Positions 1-5,707 of a stretch of 5,711 nucleotides of DNA are shown here, piece after piece (positions within the stretch are counted from its first letter, which is position 1; each line of letters begins with the position of its first letter). The DNA lies in assembly GCA_038227745.1 (NCBI GenBank), contig JBBRPS010000674.1, positions 1 to 5,711 on the forward strand, in the 5' to 3' direction. Position numbers and translations under genes: made by a program. Source of the DNA: DASPXY01 sp038227745 (GTDB lineage: Bacteria; Planctomycetota; Planctomycetia; Gemmatales; Gemmataceae). The notes under the pieces were generated by a model, which had not been told where the DNA came from, did no database searches, and saw nothing but the letters and a program-made list of their open reading frames with translations.

Positions 1-18
1 GGGGGAGGGGGCTAGACT

Positions 19-88
19 GCGAGCGCGAAACGGCAAGCCAGGCGCGCTCCGCCGACGGAGCGCGCCTGGCTTGCCGTTTCGCGCTCGC
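19..88. repeat. Large perfect inverted repeat (33-bp arms, 4-nt centre)
   Basis: Bases 19-51 are the exact reverse complement of 56-88, with only the four bases ccga (52-55) unpaired. Every one of the 33 pairs was checked by position; pairing breaks at 18/89. It is non-coding and starts about 90 bases past the stop of the AI-2E-family gene. As RNA or single-stranded DNA it would form a very stable hairpin. It has no U-tract on either side, so it is not a classic intrinsic terminator. The perfection of the arms suggests a REP/MITE-like palindromic element rather than a chance structure. It does not share its arm sequence with the other palindrome at 2098-2155. Confidence 0.9.
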
Positions 89-116
89 TCCACACCTCCC
101 GACGCTGCCCCTCACC

Positions 117-153
117 CCCTCCCCTCTCCCCGCGTACAGGGGCGAGGGGAGGG
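117..153 (-). terminator. C/G-rich hairpin downstream of the AI-2E gene, possible terminator
   Basis: Bases 117-131 pair with 139-153 in 14 of 15 positions (T127 faces C143), leaving the loop gcgtaca (132-138). On the minus strand the hairpin begins 22 bases after the TAA stop at 176-178, where a terminator would lie. There is no T-run after the stem, so Rho-independent function is uncertain; it may instead protect the mRNA 3' end or be another copy of a dispersed C-rich intergenic repeat. From memory, similar hairpins of the ccctcaccccc...ctctcccc type are common between genes in several high-GC bacteria. Confidence 0.5.
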
Positions 154-175
154 ATAGGATTTTCTGCCGCTCGCC

Positions 176-2026
176 TTACGCGGGAGTGCTTGCCGTGGCG
201 AGGCTCGGCTGCCGGTGCGACAGGGCCTGCGCGAGTTGCGTGACGTGGTTGCGCGTCTCCAGCAGCGTCGCGCCGGCGAAATCCGCCCCCGCGGCCACCA
301 GCGCCTTGCGGTCCTTCTCCACGTCCTCGCTCGCCCCCAGCCGCGCCACCACGATCTTCAACCCGGGGAAGCGCCCGCGCAGTCGCTTCAGCTGCGACCG
401 AGCCATCGCCATTCCCCCCGGCGCCACCGAGATGATACAGAGGACCCCAGGCTTCTTCTCCTCGACCCGCAAGGCGAGTTCTGAGGACAGCATGGCCGCC
501 GGCACCAGCTCCAATTCGCAGGACTTCGGGTCGAGCAGCCGCCCCAGCATCAGCAGGGCCACCTCGGCCGCCGGGTCGCGGATGGGGTATCCGAGCACGA
601 GGGCCTTCGGCGCCGCCGCGCCGTCCCCCGGCGGCGCGGCCTCCGCAGGCCCGCCCAGGTCCTCGAGGATGTCGCGCGTCACCCGGAGGGTGAACAGTTC
701 ATCCTCCTCCGAGAGCTGCCCGCGCTCCCGCTCCACGCGGACCGCCGTCAGCGCCGGCAGCAGCAGGCCATCGTAGACCTCCTCGGCGGAGTGGCTTTCG
801 ACGTAGTTCTCCACGATGTCCGTCGCCTCGTCCTGGTCGCGCGCAAGCAGGCGCTGGTAGTAACGTACGTCTGCTTCCAGCGCCGGCCGGTCGCCGATGA
901 GGACGTTGAGGAACTCGAACTGCGGGAAGTATTTCCCCAGCACCGCCAGGCACACGGTCAGCGGCGTGGCCAGCACCAGGCCGACCGGCCCCCACAGCCA
1001 CGTCCAGAACGCCAGCGCCACCACCAGCGCCACCGCCGAGACGCCGATGTGTTGGCCGTAGGTGTACGGCTCGACGACGTTGGTCGCGAACAGCTCCAGC
1101 ACGGCGAACAGGAGGAAGACCCAGAGGGCAGGCAGCCACTCCGGCAGCGCCACCAGCGCCAGCGCCAGCGGGGCCAGCATCGCCAGCCACGTCCCCAGGC
1201 TGGGGATGAAACGGAGCACGGCGACGAGAAATCCCCACAGGAACGGGTACGGCACGCCGATGAATATGAGCCCGACGCCGATGACCACACCGAAGACGCC
1301 GTTGACGATCGACTTGCGCATGAGGAAGAGGCTGATGCGCTGGCTGGCCTCGTCCAGGGCCCGGGTGGTGACGGCCAGGCGCCCGTGGCCGGCCAGGCGG
1401 ATCAGACGGTTGCGCAGCTCCTCGCGGTGGATGAGCATGAGGATCACGAGTAGCACGATCAGGCCGGTCGAGCCGAGCAGATTCACCACCGGGTCGATGG
1501 CCGCCGTCAGCCGCCAGATCAGGTCGGGGCGCTCCGGCTGGACGACGACAGGCACCGGCTTCTCCGGGCGAGTGCCGAGCACCACCTCGAAGCCCTTTTT
1601 CGGTACGGGGCCGTCGCCGCGCGGGGCCGCCGGCCTGGAAGGGGCCGCCCCGCCGCCCGTCAGCAGGCGCTCCAGCACGGTCCCCCGTATCGACTCGTGC
1701 AGTCCTGCGATCTTCTTATCGACGTTCTCCTTGTATCTCGCAAAGTTCTCCGGCTCGGCCAGTTGCTTGAACTGGACGGCGACGATCCAGCAGATGCCGC
1801 CGAGGAGGAGGAAGGCGGCGAGCACGACGAGGACGACGGCGGGCAGGCGCCCCAGGCCGCGCTGCTGCAGCGTCCGCACGACCGGACTGAGGAGGAACGC
1901 CAGCAGGATGGCCAGGGCCACCGGGATCATCACCGTCCGCCCCCAGTACATCGCTGCCACCACCAGCACGAAGCTGGCCATCAGGGTCAGGGGCTGGTAT
2001 TTGCTCAGCGCGGGGGCCTCTGCCAT
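176..2026 (-). CDS. AI-2E family (PerM-like) membrane transporter with fused C-terminal B12-binding-like module
   Basis: Encodes 616 residues. The N-terminal ~365 residues are an AI-2E/PerM-type integral membrane protein: hydrophobic segments at about 13-30, 33-50, 62-84, 181-199, 235-258, 262-288, 290-318 and 326-362, with the family-like stretch RFIPSLGTW (272-280) and GPVGLVLATPLTV (346-358). A soluble stretch (85-175) between TM3 and TM4 includes a Pro/Gly-rich low-complexity part (~123-169). Typical family members are about 350 residues; this one adds ~250. Residues ~386-457 look like the helical B12-binding_2 cap (EEVYDGLLLPAL at 415-426), and ~474-605 like a Rossmann-type B12-binding fold, but the DxHxxG cobalamin motif is absent. 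Members of the family export small molecules or ions; the substrate here cannot be told. The ATG at 2024-2026 is chosen because AAAGG lies seven bases upstream; an upstream in-frame extension to 2095 only translates intergenic repeat. Confidence 0.93.
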   Translation of the reverse strand: MAEAPALSKYQPLTLMASFVLVVAAMYWGRTVMIPVALAILLAFLLSPVVRTLQQRGLGRLPAVVLVVLAAFLLLGGICWIVAVQFKQLAEPENFARYKENVDKKIAGLHESIRGTVLERLLTGGGAAPSRPAAPRGDGPVPKKGFEVVLGTRPEKPVPVVVQPERPDLIWRLTAAIDPVVNLLGSTGLIVLLVILMLIHREELRNRLIRLAGHGRLAVTTRALDEASQRISLFLMRKSIVNGVFGVVIGVGLIFIGVPYPFLWGFLVAVLRFIPSLGTWLAMLAPLALALVALPEWLPALWVFLLFAVLELFATNVVEPYTYGQHIGVSAVALVVALAFWTWLWGPVGLVLATPLTVCLAVLGKYFPQFEFLNVLIGDRPALEADVRYYQRLLARDQDEATDIVENYVESHSAEEVYDGLLLPALTAVRVERERGQLSEEDELFTLRVTRDILEDLGGPAEAAPPGDGAAAPKALVLGYPIRDPAAEVALLMLGRLLDPKSCELELVPAAMLSSELALRVEEKKPGVLCIISVAPGGMAMARSQLKRLRGRFPGLKIVVARLGASEDVEKDRKALVAAGADFAGATLLETRNHVTQLAQALSHRQPSLATASTPA

Positions 2027-2032
2027 GTAGCT

Positions 2033-2038
2033 ACCTTT
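2033..2038 (-). promoter_or_regulatory. Ribosome binding site of the AI-2E-family gene
   Basis: On the minus strand the sequence reads GAAAGGTAGCTAC followed by ATG, giving an AAAGG Shine-Dalgarno-like core with about seven bases of spacing. This decides the start at 2026 over the longer in-frame option at 2095. A small hairpin (2042-2046 with 2049-2053, GCGGA/TCCGC with a 2-nt loop) sits directly upstream of it. Confidence 0.6.
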
Positions 2039-2060
2039 CAGGCGGAAATCCGCATCTCGT

Positions 2061-2078
2061 AATCCGAAATCCGAAATA
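2061..2078. repeat. Short tandem AATCCGA-type repeat
   Basis: The plus strand reads aatccga aatccga aat, a 7-base unit repeated in tandem; another aaatccgc copy lies at 2046-2053 and a related aaatccgg copy at 2176-2182 on the far side of the palindrome. Such strings are, from memory, frequent between genes in planctomycete genomes. They are non-coding here and explain the artefactual N-terminal extension (ISDFGLRDADFR) of the transporter reading frame. Function unknown. Confidence 0.6.
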
Positions 2079-2097
2079 TCCTCGACGCGAGGCAAGT

Positions 2098-2155
2098 TGA
2101 CACAAGCCCGACGCGCCAGCGAGGGGTCCCTCGCTGGCGCGTCGGGCTTGTGTCA
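2098..2155. repeat. Large perfect palindrome (28-bp arms, 2-nt centre)
   Basis: Bases 2098-2125 are the exact reverse complement of 2128-2155; only g2126 and t2127 are unpaired. The element lies in the intergenic region between the kinase and the AI-2E-family gene, 71 bases upstream of the latter's start codon. If transcription begins at the candidate promoter at 2171-2198, this forms a very stable hairpin in the 5' leader. The half-sequence (gcgccagcgagggg) recalls repeats that, when translated, give RRASEGP-like peptides common in spurious planctomycete ORFs (recollection, not a search). It is best seen as a dispersed REP-like element; a regulatory role is possible but unproved. Confidence 0.9.
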
Positions 2156-2170
2156 GGTTATCCCGCGTGC

Positions 2171-2198
2171 CGTATAAATCCGGAGCACGAATTCTCAA
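2171..2198 (-). promoter_or_regulatory. Candidate sigma70-like promoter of the AI-2E gene
   Basis: On the minus strand TTGAGA (2193-2198, five of six matches to TTGACA) is followed after 16 bases by TATACG (2171-2176, four of six matches to TATAAT). It lies in one of the few AT-richer patches of the window and about 145 bases upstream of the AI-2E start. Transcription from it would place the palindrome 2098-2155 in the leader. The patch also overlaps an AAATCCG-type intergenic repeat, so the match may be fortuitous. Confidence 0.3.
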
Positions 2199-2263
2199 GG
2201 AAAGAAACAAGACGCCGCAGGGTGTGGACGCCGCGCACCGGGGCGGGCCGTCCATTAGGGCGG

Positions 2264-2386
2264 TCACCTGATGGTTTCGGTATTGTTTGTTGGCGTTCCG
2301 GCCTTCGGATTCGTCGGCACGTGGTCCTCGATCACCAGCGCCGCCGCCCGGCCGGCGCCCGCCGGCGGCGCCTCGGCCGGCGGCAT
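2264..2386 (-). other. Alternative-frame tail after the kinase: probable receiver-domain remnant
   Basis: In the frame that uses the third base of each kinase codon, the reading is open from about 2420 to a TGA at 2264-2266, 66 bases past the kinase stop. It gives an Ala/Pro/Gly linker followed by ALVIEDHVPTNPK and then a short unrelated tail. A linker followed by (A/L)VxED is how a receiver domain begins in hybrid kinases; compare AMLVEDNAMNRK in the neighbouring response regulator. An ATG at 2384-2386 would make a 40-residue peptide, but no good ribosome binding site precedes it. The remnant is much too short to be a functional receiver (normally ~120 residues). It is more likely the real or former end of the kinase than a separate gene. 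Confidence 0.4.
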
Positions 2387-4341
2387 CGCCCCGCCCCGCC
2401 CCGCGCCGCGGGGGGCGTCGTCCGCAGCGGTAGGGCGAACGAGAAGCAGCTCCCCTTGCCCGGCTCGCTGCGGAACCAGAATGCCCCGCCCATCAGCTCC
2501 ACGAGTCGCCGCGTCAGCGCCAGGCCCAGGCCTGTCCCCTCCGCGGCCTGCCCGCGGCTGCGCCGGCCCTGGTAGAACTCGCTGCCGATCAGGGCGTGGT
2601 CCTTGGGGTCGATGCCGACGCCCGTGTCCTCGACATCGAAGCGCACCGCCTTCGCGGCGCTCGCAGGTACCACTCGCGCCTGCGGACCGGCCGCGTCGGT
2701 CCAGAGGCAGCGGACGCTGACCCGCCCGCCGCCCGGCGTGAACTTCACCGCGTTGGAGAGGAGATTGTAGAGAACCTGCCTGAGCCGCGCCGGATCGGCG
2801 ACGAGCACCCCGTCCGGCGCGGGCGCCGCGCTGTCCAGCTTCAGCCCCCTGGCCTCGGCCAGCGGGCGGACCGTGGACAGCGCCGCGGCGAGGGCGCCGG
2901 CGACGGCGACCGGCTCGGGAAGCAGTTCCATGCGGCCGGCCTCCACCTTCGACAGGTCGAGGATGTCGTTGATGAGCGTGAGCAGGTGCTCGCCCGCGCC
3001 GGTGATGTCGCCGAGGTAGTCGGCCTGCTTGGCGTTGAGCGGGCCGAAGCGCTGCGTGGTGAGCATCTTGCTCATGCCGATGACCGCGTTGAGCGGGGTG
3101 CGCAGCTCATGGCTCATCCGGGCGAGGAACTCGCTCTTGGCGCGGTTGGCCGCCTCCGCCGCCTCCTTGTCCTTGCGCAGCGCGTCCTCCTGGCGCCGCT
3201 CGGTCATGTCGGCGCAGCAGCGCACCCATTCCAGCACCTGGCCGCGGGCGTCGAGAATGGGCACGCTGCGGCACAGGAAGTCGCGGTAGACGCCATCGAC
3301 GCGGCGGACGCGGATCTCGTCCTCGACGTAGGCGTTGCCGGAGACCGACTCGGCCCAGTGGCGCGCGAACGCCTCCCGGTCGTCCGGGTGGACCGTCTGC
3401 AGCCAGCCGTCGCCCCGGGCCTCGGCCTCGCTCAGGCCGGTGAAGGCGCACCAGCGCGACATCTCCGCGTTGCGGCCCTGCGCGTCCGTGGTCCAGAGGA
3501 GGGTCGCCGTACTGCCGACGACGGCGCGGTAGCGGTGCTCGCTGGTCTGCAGCAGCGCCTCGCGCTCGGTCAGGGCCACGCCCATGAGGTTGAAGCTGCG
3601 CGCCAGCTCGGCGATCTCGGCCGGCCCGCACGGCGTGACGACGGTCAGCTCGCCCTGGCGCAGCCGCCCCGCCGCCTCGCGCAGGTGCCTGATCGGCCGG
3701 GTGACGCCGCGCGCCGCCAGCACGGTGACCAGCAAGGACACGAGCACCGCGAGCCCCGTGGCGCCGGCGATCGCGTAGACGCTCTCGCCGGTCTTCTGCT
3801 CCACCTGCCGGCGGCGCTCGTCGAGGTGGCTCTTCTCGCCGGTGAGGATCTTGTCGGCCCGCTCGCGCATCTGGGCCTGCAGGGCGATGGCCGGCCGCAG
3901 CTGCAGCATGGCGATGCGCTTCTGCCAGCCCTCCTTGTCGGCGGCGAACAGCTTGAAGTCCTTTTCGGCCAGGTGGTGCAGTTCCTCTTGCAGTCGGGCC
4001 AGCTCATCGAGGTCCGCGAGGCGGGGCGGGTCGTCGCCGATCAGGTCGCACAGCGCCACCAGGTCGTTCAGCACGCCGCGGCGGCTTTCCTCGAACCGCT
4101 CCTGGTACTTGCGGTCGCCGAGCAGGTGCTGCGTGTTCTTGTACTCCGACATGCTGGCGATGCCTTCCTTGAGCTTGTAGGCGCGCGTGAAAACCTCCTG
4201 GGCTTGCTGTTCGCCCTGGAGGGCGTCCATGAGGCGCTGGATGGTGACGTAGGCGACCAGCGCGGCGCTGAGGAAGAGCGCCAGAGGGATGACGTACCCG
4301 AGGAACAGGCGGAACCACAGCGAGTTGAGTCGCCCGGTCAT
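2332..4341 (-). CDS. Sensor histidine kinase, CHASE3-like/HAMP/PAS/HisKA/HATPase
   Basis: Encodes 669 residues of a membrane-bound histidine autokinase that would phosphorylate a response regulator. Order: TM1 (~11-33); periplasmic helical region (~34-187) resembling CHASE3 (YKNTQHLLGDRKYQERFEES); TM2 (~188-210); HAMP (~208-262); PAS (~268-380, with GWLQTVHPDDREAF and a PAC-like end WVRCCADMTERR); HisKA H-box FLARMSHELRTPLNAVIG with phospho-acceptor H411; N-box LYNLLSNAVKFTP (N530); G1 box DTGVGI (572-577); G2 box GTGLGLAL (602-609). All catalytic motifs are intact. The ATG at 4339-4341 is preferred; a TTG 15 bases upstream (4354-4356) is also possible and neither has a strong ribosome binding site. 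After FALPL (635-639) the tail is Arg/Pro/Gly-rich (RCRRPRRRRRAPAGRRRW) and looks frame-shifted. The response-regulator gene lies 111 bp upstream in the same direction and is the likely partner. Confidence 0.94.
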   Translation of the reverse strand: MTGRLNSLWFRLFLGYVIPLALFLSAALVAYVTIQRLMDALQGEQQAQEVFTRAYKLKEGIASMSEYKNTQHLLGDRKYQERFEESRRGVLNDLVALCDLIGDDPPRLADLDELARLQEELHHLAEKDFKLFAADKEGWQKRIAMLQLRPAIALQAQMRERADKILTGEKSHLDERRRQVEQKTGESVYAIAGATGLAVLVSLLVTVLAARGVTRPIRHLREAAGRLRQGELTVVTPCGPAEIAELARSFNLMGVALTEREALLQTSEHRYRAVVGSTATLLWTTDAQGRNAEMSRWCAFTGLSEAEARGDGWLQTVHPDDREAFARHWAESVSGNAYVEDEIRVRRVDGVYRDFLCRSVPILDARGQVLEWVRCCADMTERRQEDALRKDKEAAEAANRAKSEFLARMSHELRTPLNAVIGMSKMLTTQRFGPLNAKQADYLGDITGAGEHLLTLINDILDLSKVEAGRMELLPEPVAVAGALAAALSTVRPLAEARGLKLDSAAPAPDGVLVADPARLRQVLYNLLSNAVKFTPGGGRVSVRCLWTDAAGPQARVVPASAAKAVRFDVEDTGVGIDPKDHALIGSEFYQGRRSRGQAAEGTGLGLALTRRLVELMGGAFWFRSEPGKGSCFSFALPLRTTPPAARGGAGRCRRPRRRRRAPAGRRRW

Positions 4342-4385
4342 CGCAGCGTCTCGCAACGGGGGGCGCGGGAAACCCTCTCGGCGAG

Positions 4386-4404
4386 CGCGGTTCTCCGAAC
4401 CGCG
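4386..4404 (-). other. Intergenic hairpin between response regulator and kinase
   Basis: cgcggttc (4386-4393) pairs perfectly with gaaccgcg (4397-4404) around the loop tcc. It lies in the 111-bp gap after the response-regulator stop (4453-4455) and before the kinase start. No T-run follows on the minus strand, so it may attenuate or process a shared transcript rather than end it. A weaker 5-bp stem (4433-4437 with 4442-4446) lies closer to the stop. Confidence 0.45.
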
Positions 4405-4452
4405 GCTAAACGAGGTGCCTTTCTCCGCGCTGGACTCAGTAGAGTCTCGACC

Positions 4453-4833
4453 TCAGCCCTTCCTGTCGTGCCCGGCCAACCCGGCCATACGTTCGGCGAA
4501 CGCGAAGGGATCCTCAACGAGAGGCTTGGTCACGTACTCGGCGCAACCGCACTCGAGGGCCTGGTTGATGTCTTCCTGCATGGCGTGAGCGGAGATCGCC
4601 ACCACGGGGATGGCGGCGGTGGCGGGGTCCTGCTTCACCAACCGCATGAACGTCAGGCCGTCCATGCCGGGCAGCTGCAGGTCCACCAGGAGCAGGTCGG
4701 GGTGGTGCTCGCGAAGCAGTTCGACGGCCCGCTCCGCCGTCTCGGCCTCCACGACGTCGAAGCGGATCTCCATGATGTCGCGGAGCAGCTTGCGGTTCAT
4801 CGCGTTGTCTTCGACGAGCATGGCGAGCGGCAT
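4453..4833 (-). CDS. Single-domain (DivK-like) response regulator
   Basis: Encodes 126 residues that make up one complete receiver domain with no output domain. The phosphorylation site is D51 in LLLVDLQLPGMDG; the acidic pocket is E8-D9 (MLVEDN), the conserved Ser is S81 (PVVAISAHAM) and the conserved Lys is K103 (YVTKPL). The MNRKLLRDIM helix and AISAHAM pattern are typical of DivK/CheY-type phosphorelay receivers that act by protein contact rather than DNA binding. It is cytoplasmic and probably takes phosphate from the kinase encoded next, 111 bp downstream. The ATG at 4831-4833 is chosen because GGAG lies seven bases upstream; the reading frame stays open to 5019, but that 62-residue extension is Pro/Arg/Ser-rich, crosses the hairpin at 4901-4949 and overlaps the end of the upstream gene. 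Confidence 0.95.
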   Translation of the reverse strand: MPLAMLVEDNAMNRKLLRDIMEIRFDVVEAETAERAVELLREHHPDLLLVDLQLPGMDGLTFMRLVKQDPATAAIPVVAISAHAMQEDINQALECGCAEYVTKPLVEDPFAFAERMAGLAGHDRKG

Positions 4834-4840
4834 GGCATCA

Positions 4841-4844
4841 CTCC
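4841..4844 (-). promoter_or_regulatory. Ribosome binding site of the response regulator
   Basis: The minus strand reads GGAGTGATGCC then ATG, a GGAG core with seven bases of spacing. This places the start at 4833 and makes the longer in-frame extension unlikely, as it does the internal ATG at 4819-4821, which has no such motif. Confidence 0.65.
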
Positions 4845-4900
4845 GGGGCGGAGGGGGGACGGGCTGGCGCGGGCGTCTGCGCTCCGGCCGGGAGCCGGCA

Positions 4901-4949
4901 CGAGCCGACCCCGCGGACCGCGCCCGGGGGCGCGGGAGGGGTCGGCTCG
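4901..4949 (-). terminator. Two-part GC hairpin after the PH-domain gene, possible terminator
   Basis: An outer 12-bp perfect stem (4901-4912 with 4938-4949, cgagccgacccc) encloses an inner 8-bp perfect stem (4918-4925 with 4928-4935), separated by a 5-by-2 internal loop. It lies 32 bases past the stop of the PH-domain gene (4982-4984) and 67 bases before the response-regulator start. No T-run follows, so it would be a non-canonical terminator, or alternatively a leader structure of the response-regulator mRNA. Confidence 0.5.
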
Positions 4950-4981
4950 GTTGTCCGCCCGTCGGGCTCGACCGCGGCCCC

Positions 4982-5707
4982 TCAGGGCTGCCGGAGTTTC
5001 CGCATCCGGGAGGCCACATCTTCCGGGTTGGAGACGGCCATCACCAGGATTTCGCGCTTGCCGTCGAGTTTAGTGAACAAGGTCAGGTCCCCGACGTCCA
5101 GCATGCGGTTGAACAGGTTCTGGTGCGCCTGGATGTCGGTGACGTCCTTGTACGCGACCTCGGTGCGATGGCTCTCCAGCGCCCCGGCGTGCAGGACGAT
5201 GCGCTTGCTGGTGACCTTGACCCACGTCGCGCGGTTGCGCACCCACCAGCTCAGGAGCCGGTAGCCCGCGAAGCCGAGCAGCACGACGCCCAGCACGGTC
5301 AGGGCGTGGTAGCCGTGGACCAGGCCGTACAGCAGAGACACCACGCCCGCGAAGGCCGTCACGGTGTAGGCGATGCAGCGGAACGGGTAGCGCCGGAACA
5401 TCACCGGATGGATCGTCAGGACCTCGTGCTCCGCCGTGTCGGCGGCGGGCTTCGGCTCGTCCGCGGCCGTGGCCTTCTCGGTCAAGGCCGACAGCCGGTC
5501 CTGCAGCGTCGGGCCGGCGGCCTCGTCCGCGTGGACCGACGGCGGAACGATGAGCGTGGGCACCGGCTTGACGGTCGGGATTTCCGGGTGGAAGGGCTTC
5601 CCGCAGACCTTGTTCGGACAGGTAACGGTCTTGTCTCCCTCGCCCGGGTCCACCTCCGTGAGGTGCCCGCAATAGGGGCACTGGTAACTCAGCAGCTGCG
5701 CCAGCAT
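4982..5707 (-). CDS. Membrane protein with N-terminal zinc ribbon and bacterial PH-like domain
   Basis: Encodes 241 residues. C10 and C13 (CPYC) with C30 and C35 (CPNKVC) form a likely zinc ribbon. A Pro/Ala/Glu-rich linker (~45-95) follows. Two hydrophobic segments (~110-130 and 136-156) anchor it in the membrane. The C-terminal part (~160-238; VKVTSKRIVLHAG, VAYKDVTDIQAHQNLFNRML, VGDLTLFTK) matches the pattern of YdbS-like bacterial PH domains (bPH_2), with the usual two-TM-then-PH layout. The zinc ribbon at the front is an addition to the simplest form of that family. Function of such proteins is poorly known and none is assigned here. The ATG at 5705-5707 is only four bases from the window edge, so its ribosome binding site cannot be seen and an earlier start outside the window remains possible. 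The stop is TGA at 4982-4984. Confidence 0.85.
   Translation of the reverse strand: MLAQLLSYQCPYCGHLTEVDPGEGDKTVTCPNKVCGKPFHPEIPTVKPVPTLIVPPSVHADEAAGPTLQDRLSALTEKATAADEPKPAADTAEHEVLTIHPVMFRRYPFRCIAYTVTAFAGVVSLLYGLVHGYHALTVLGVVLLGFAGYRLLSWWVRNRATWVKVTSKRIVLHAGALESHRTEVAYKDVTDIQAHQNLFNRMLDVGDLTLFTKLDGKREILVMAVSNPEDVASRMRKLRQP

Noticed and set aside
1..175. Possible CRISPR or attachment-site array in the repeat-rich left end
   Set aside because: The repeats are inverted, not direct with regular spacers, and no integrase, tRNA or cas-like gene is nearby in the window.
791..2062. Several plus-strand open frames of 120-320 codons
   Set aside because: They are antisense to the AI-2E gene, biased to Arg, Gln, His, Ser and Thr, and show no domain or ribosome binding site that competes with the clear membrane protein on the other strand.
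2027..2095. 23-residue N-terminal extension of the AI-2E protein
   Set aside because: It is the translation of the AATCCGA repeat and of the ribosome binding site region; the ATG at 2026 has an AAAGG site at good spacing.
2031..2267. 78-codon minus-strand frame in the intergenic region
   Set aside because: It translates straight through the palindrome (giving TQARRASEGPLAGASG) and the AATCCG repeats; the composition is that of repeat DNA and it overlaps the ribosome binding site of the AI-2E gene.
4834..5019. 62-residue N-terminal extension of the response regulator
   Set aside because: It is Pro/Arg/Ser-rich, crosses the hairpin at 4901-4949, overlaps the upstream gene, and a good GGAG site supports the ATG at 4833 that begins exactly at the receiver domain.
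2596..5073. 825-codon open frame on the plus strand
   Set aside because: It runs antisense through the kinase, the response regulator and into the PH-domain gene, all of which have intact family motifs on the minus strand. Its product is a low-complexity Arg/Ala/Gly/Leu/Gln/His-rich string without a recognisable domain, as expected for an antisense shadow in high-GC DNA.
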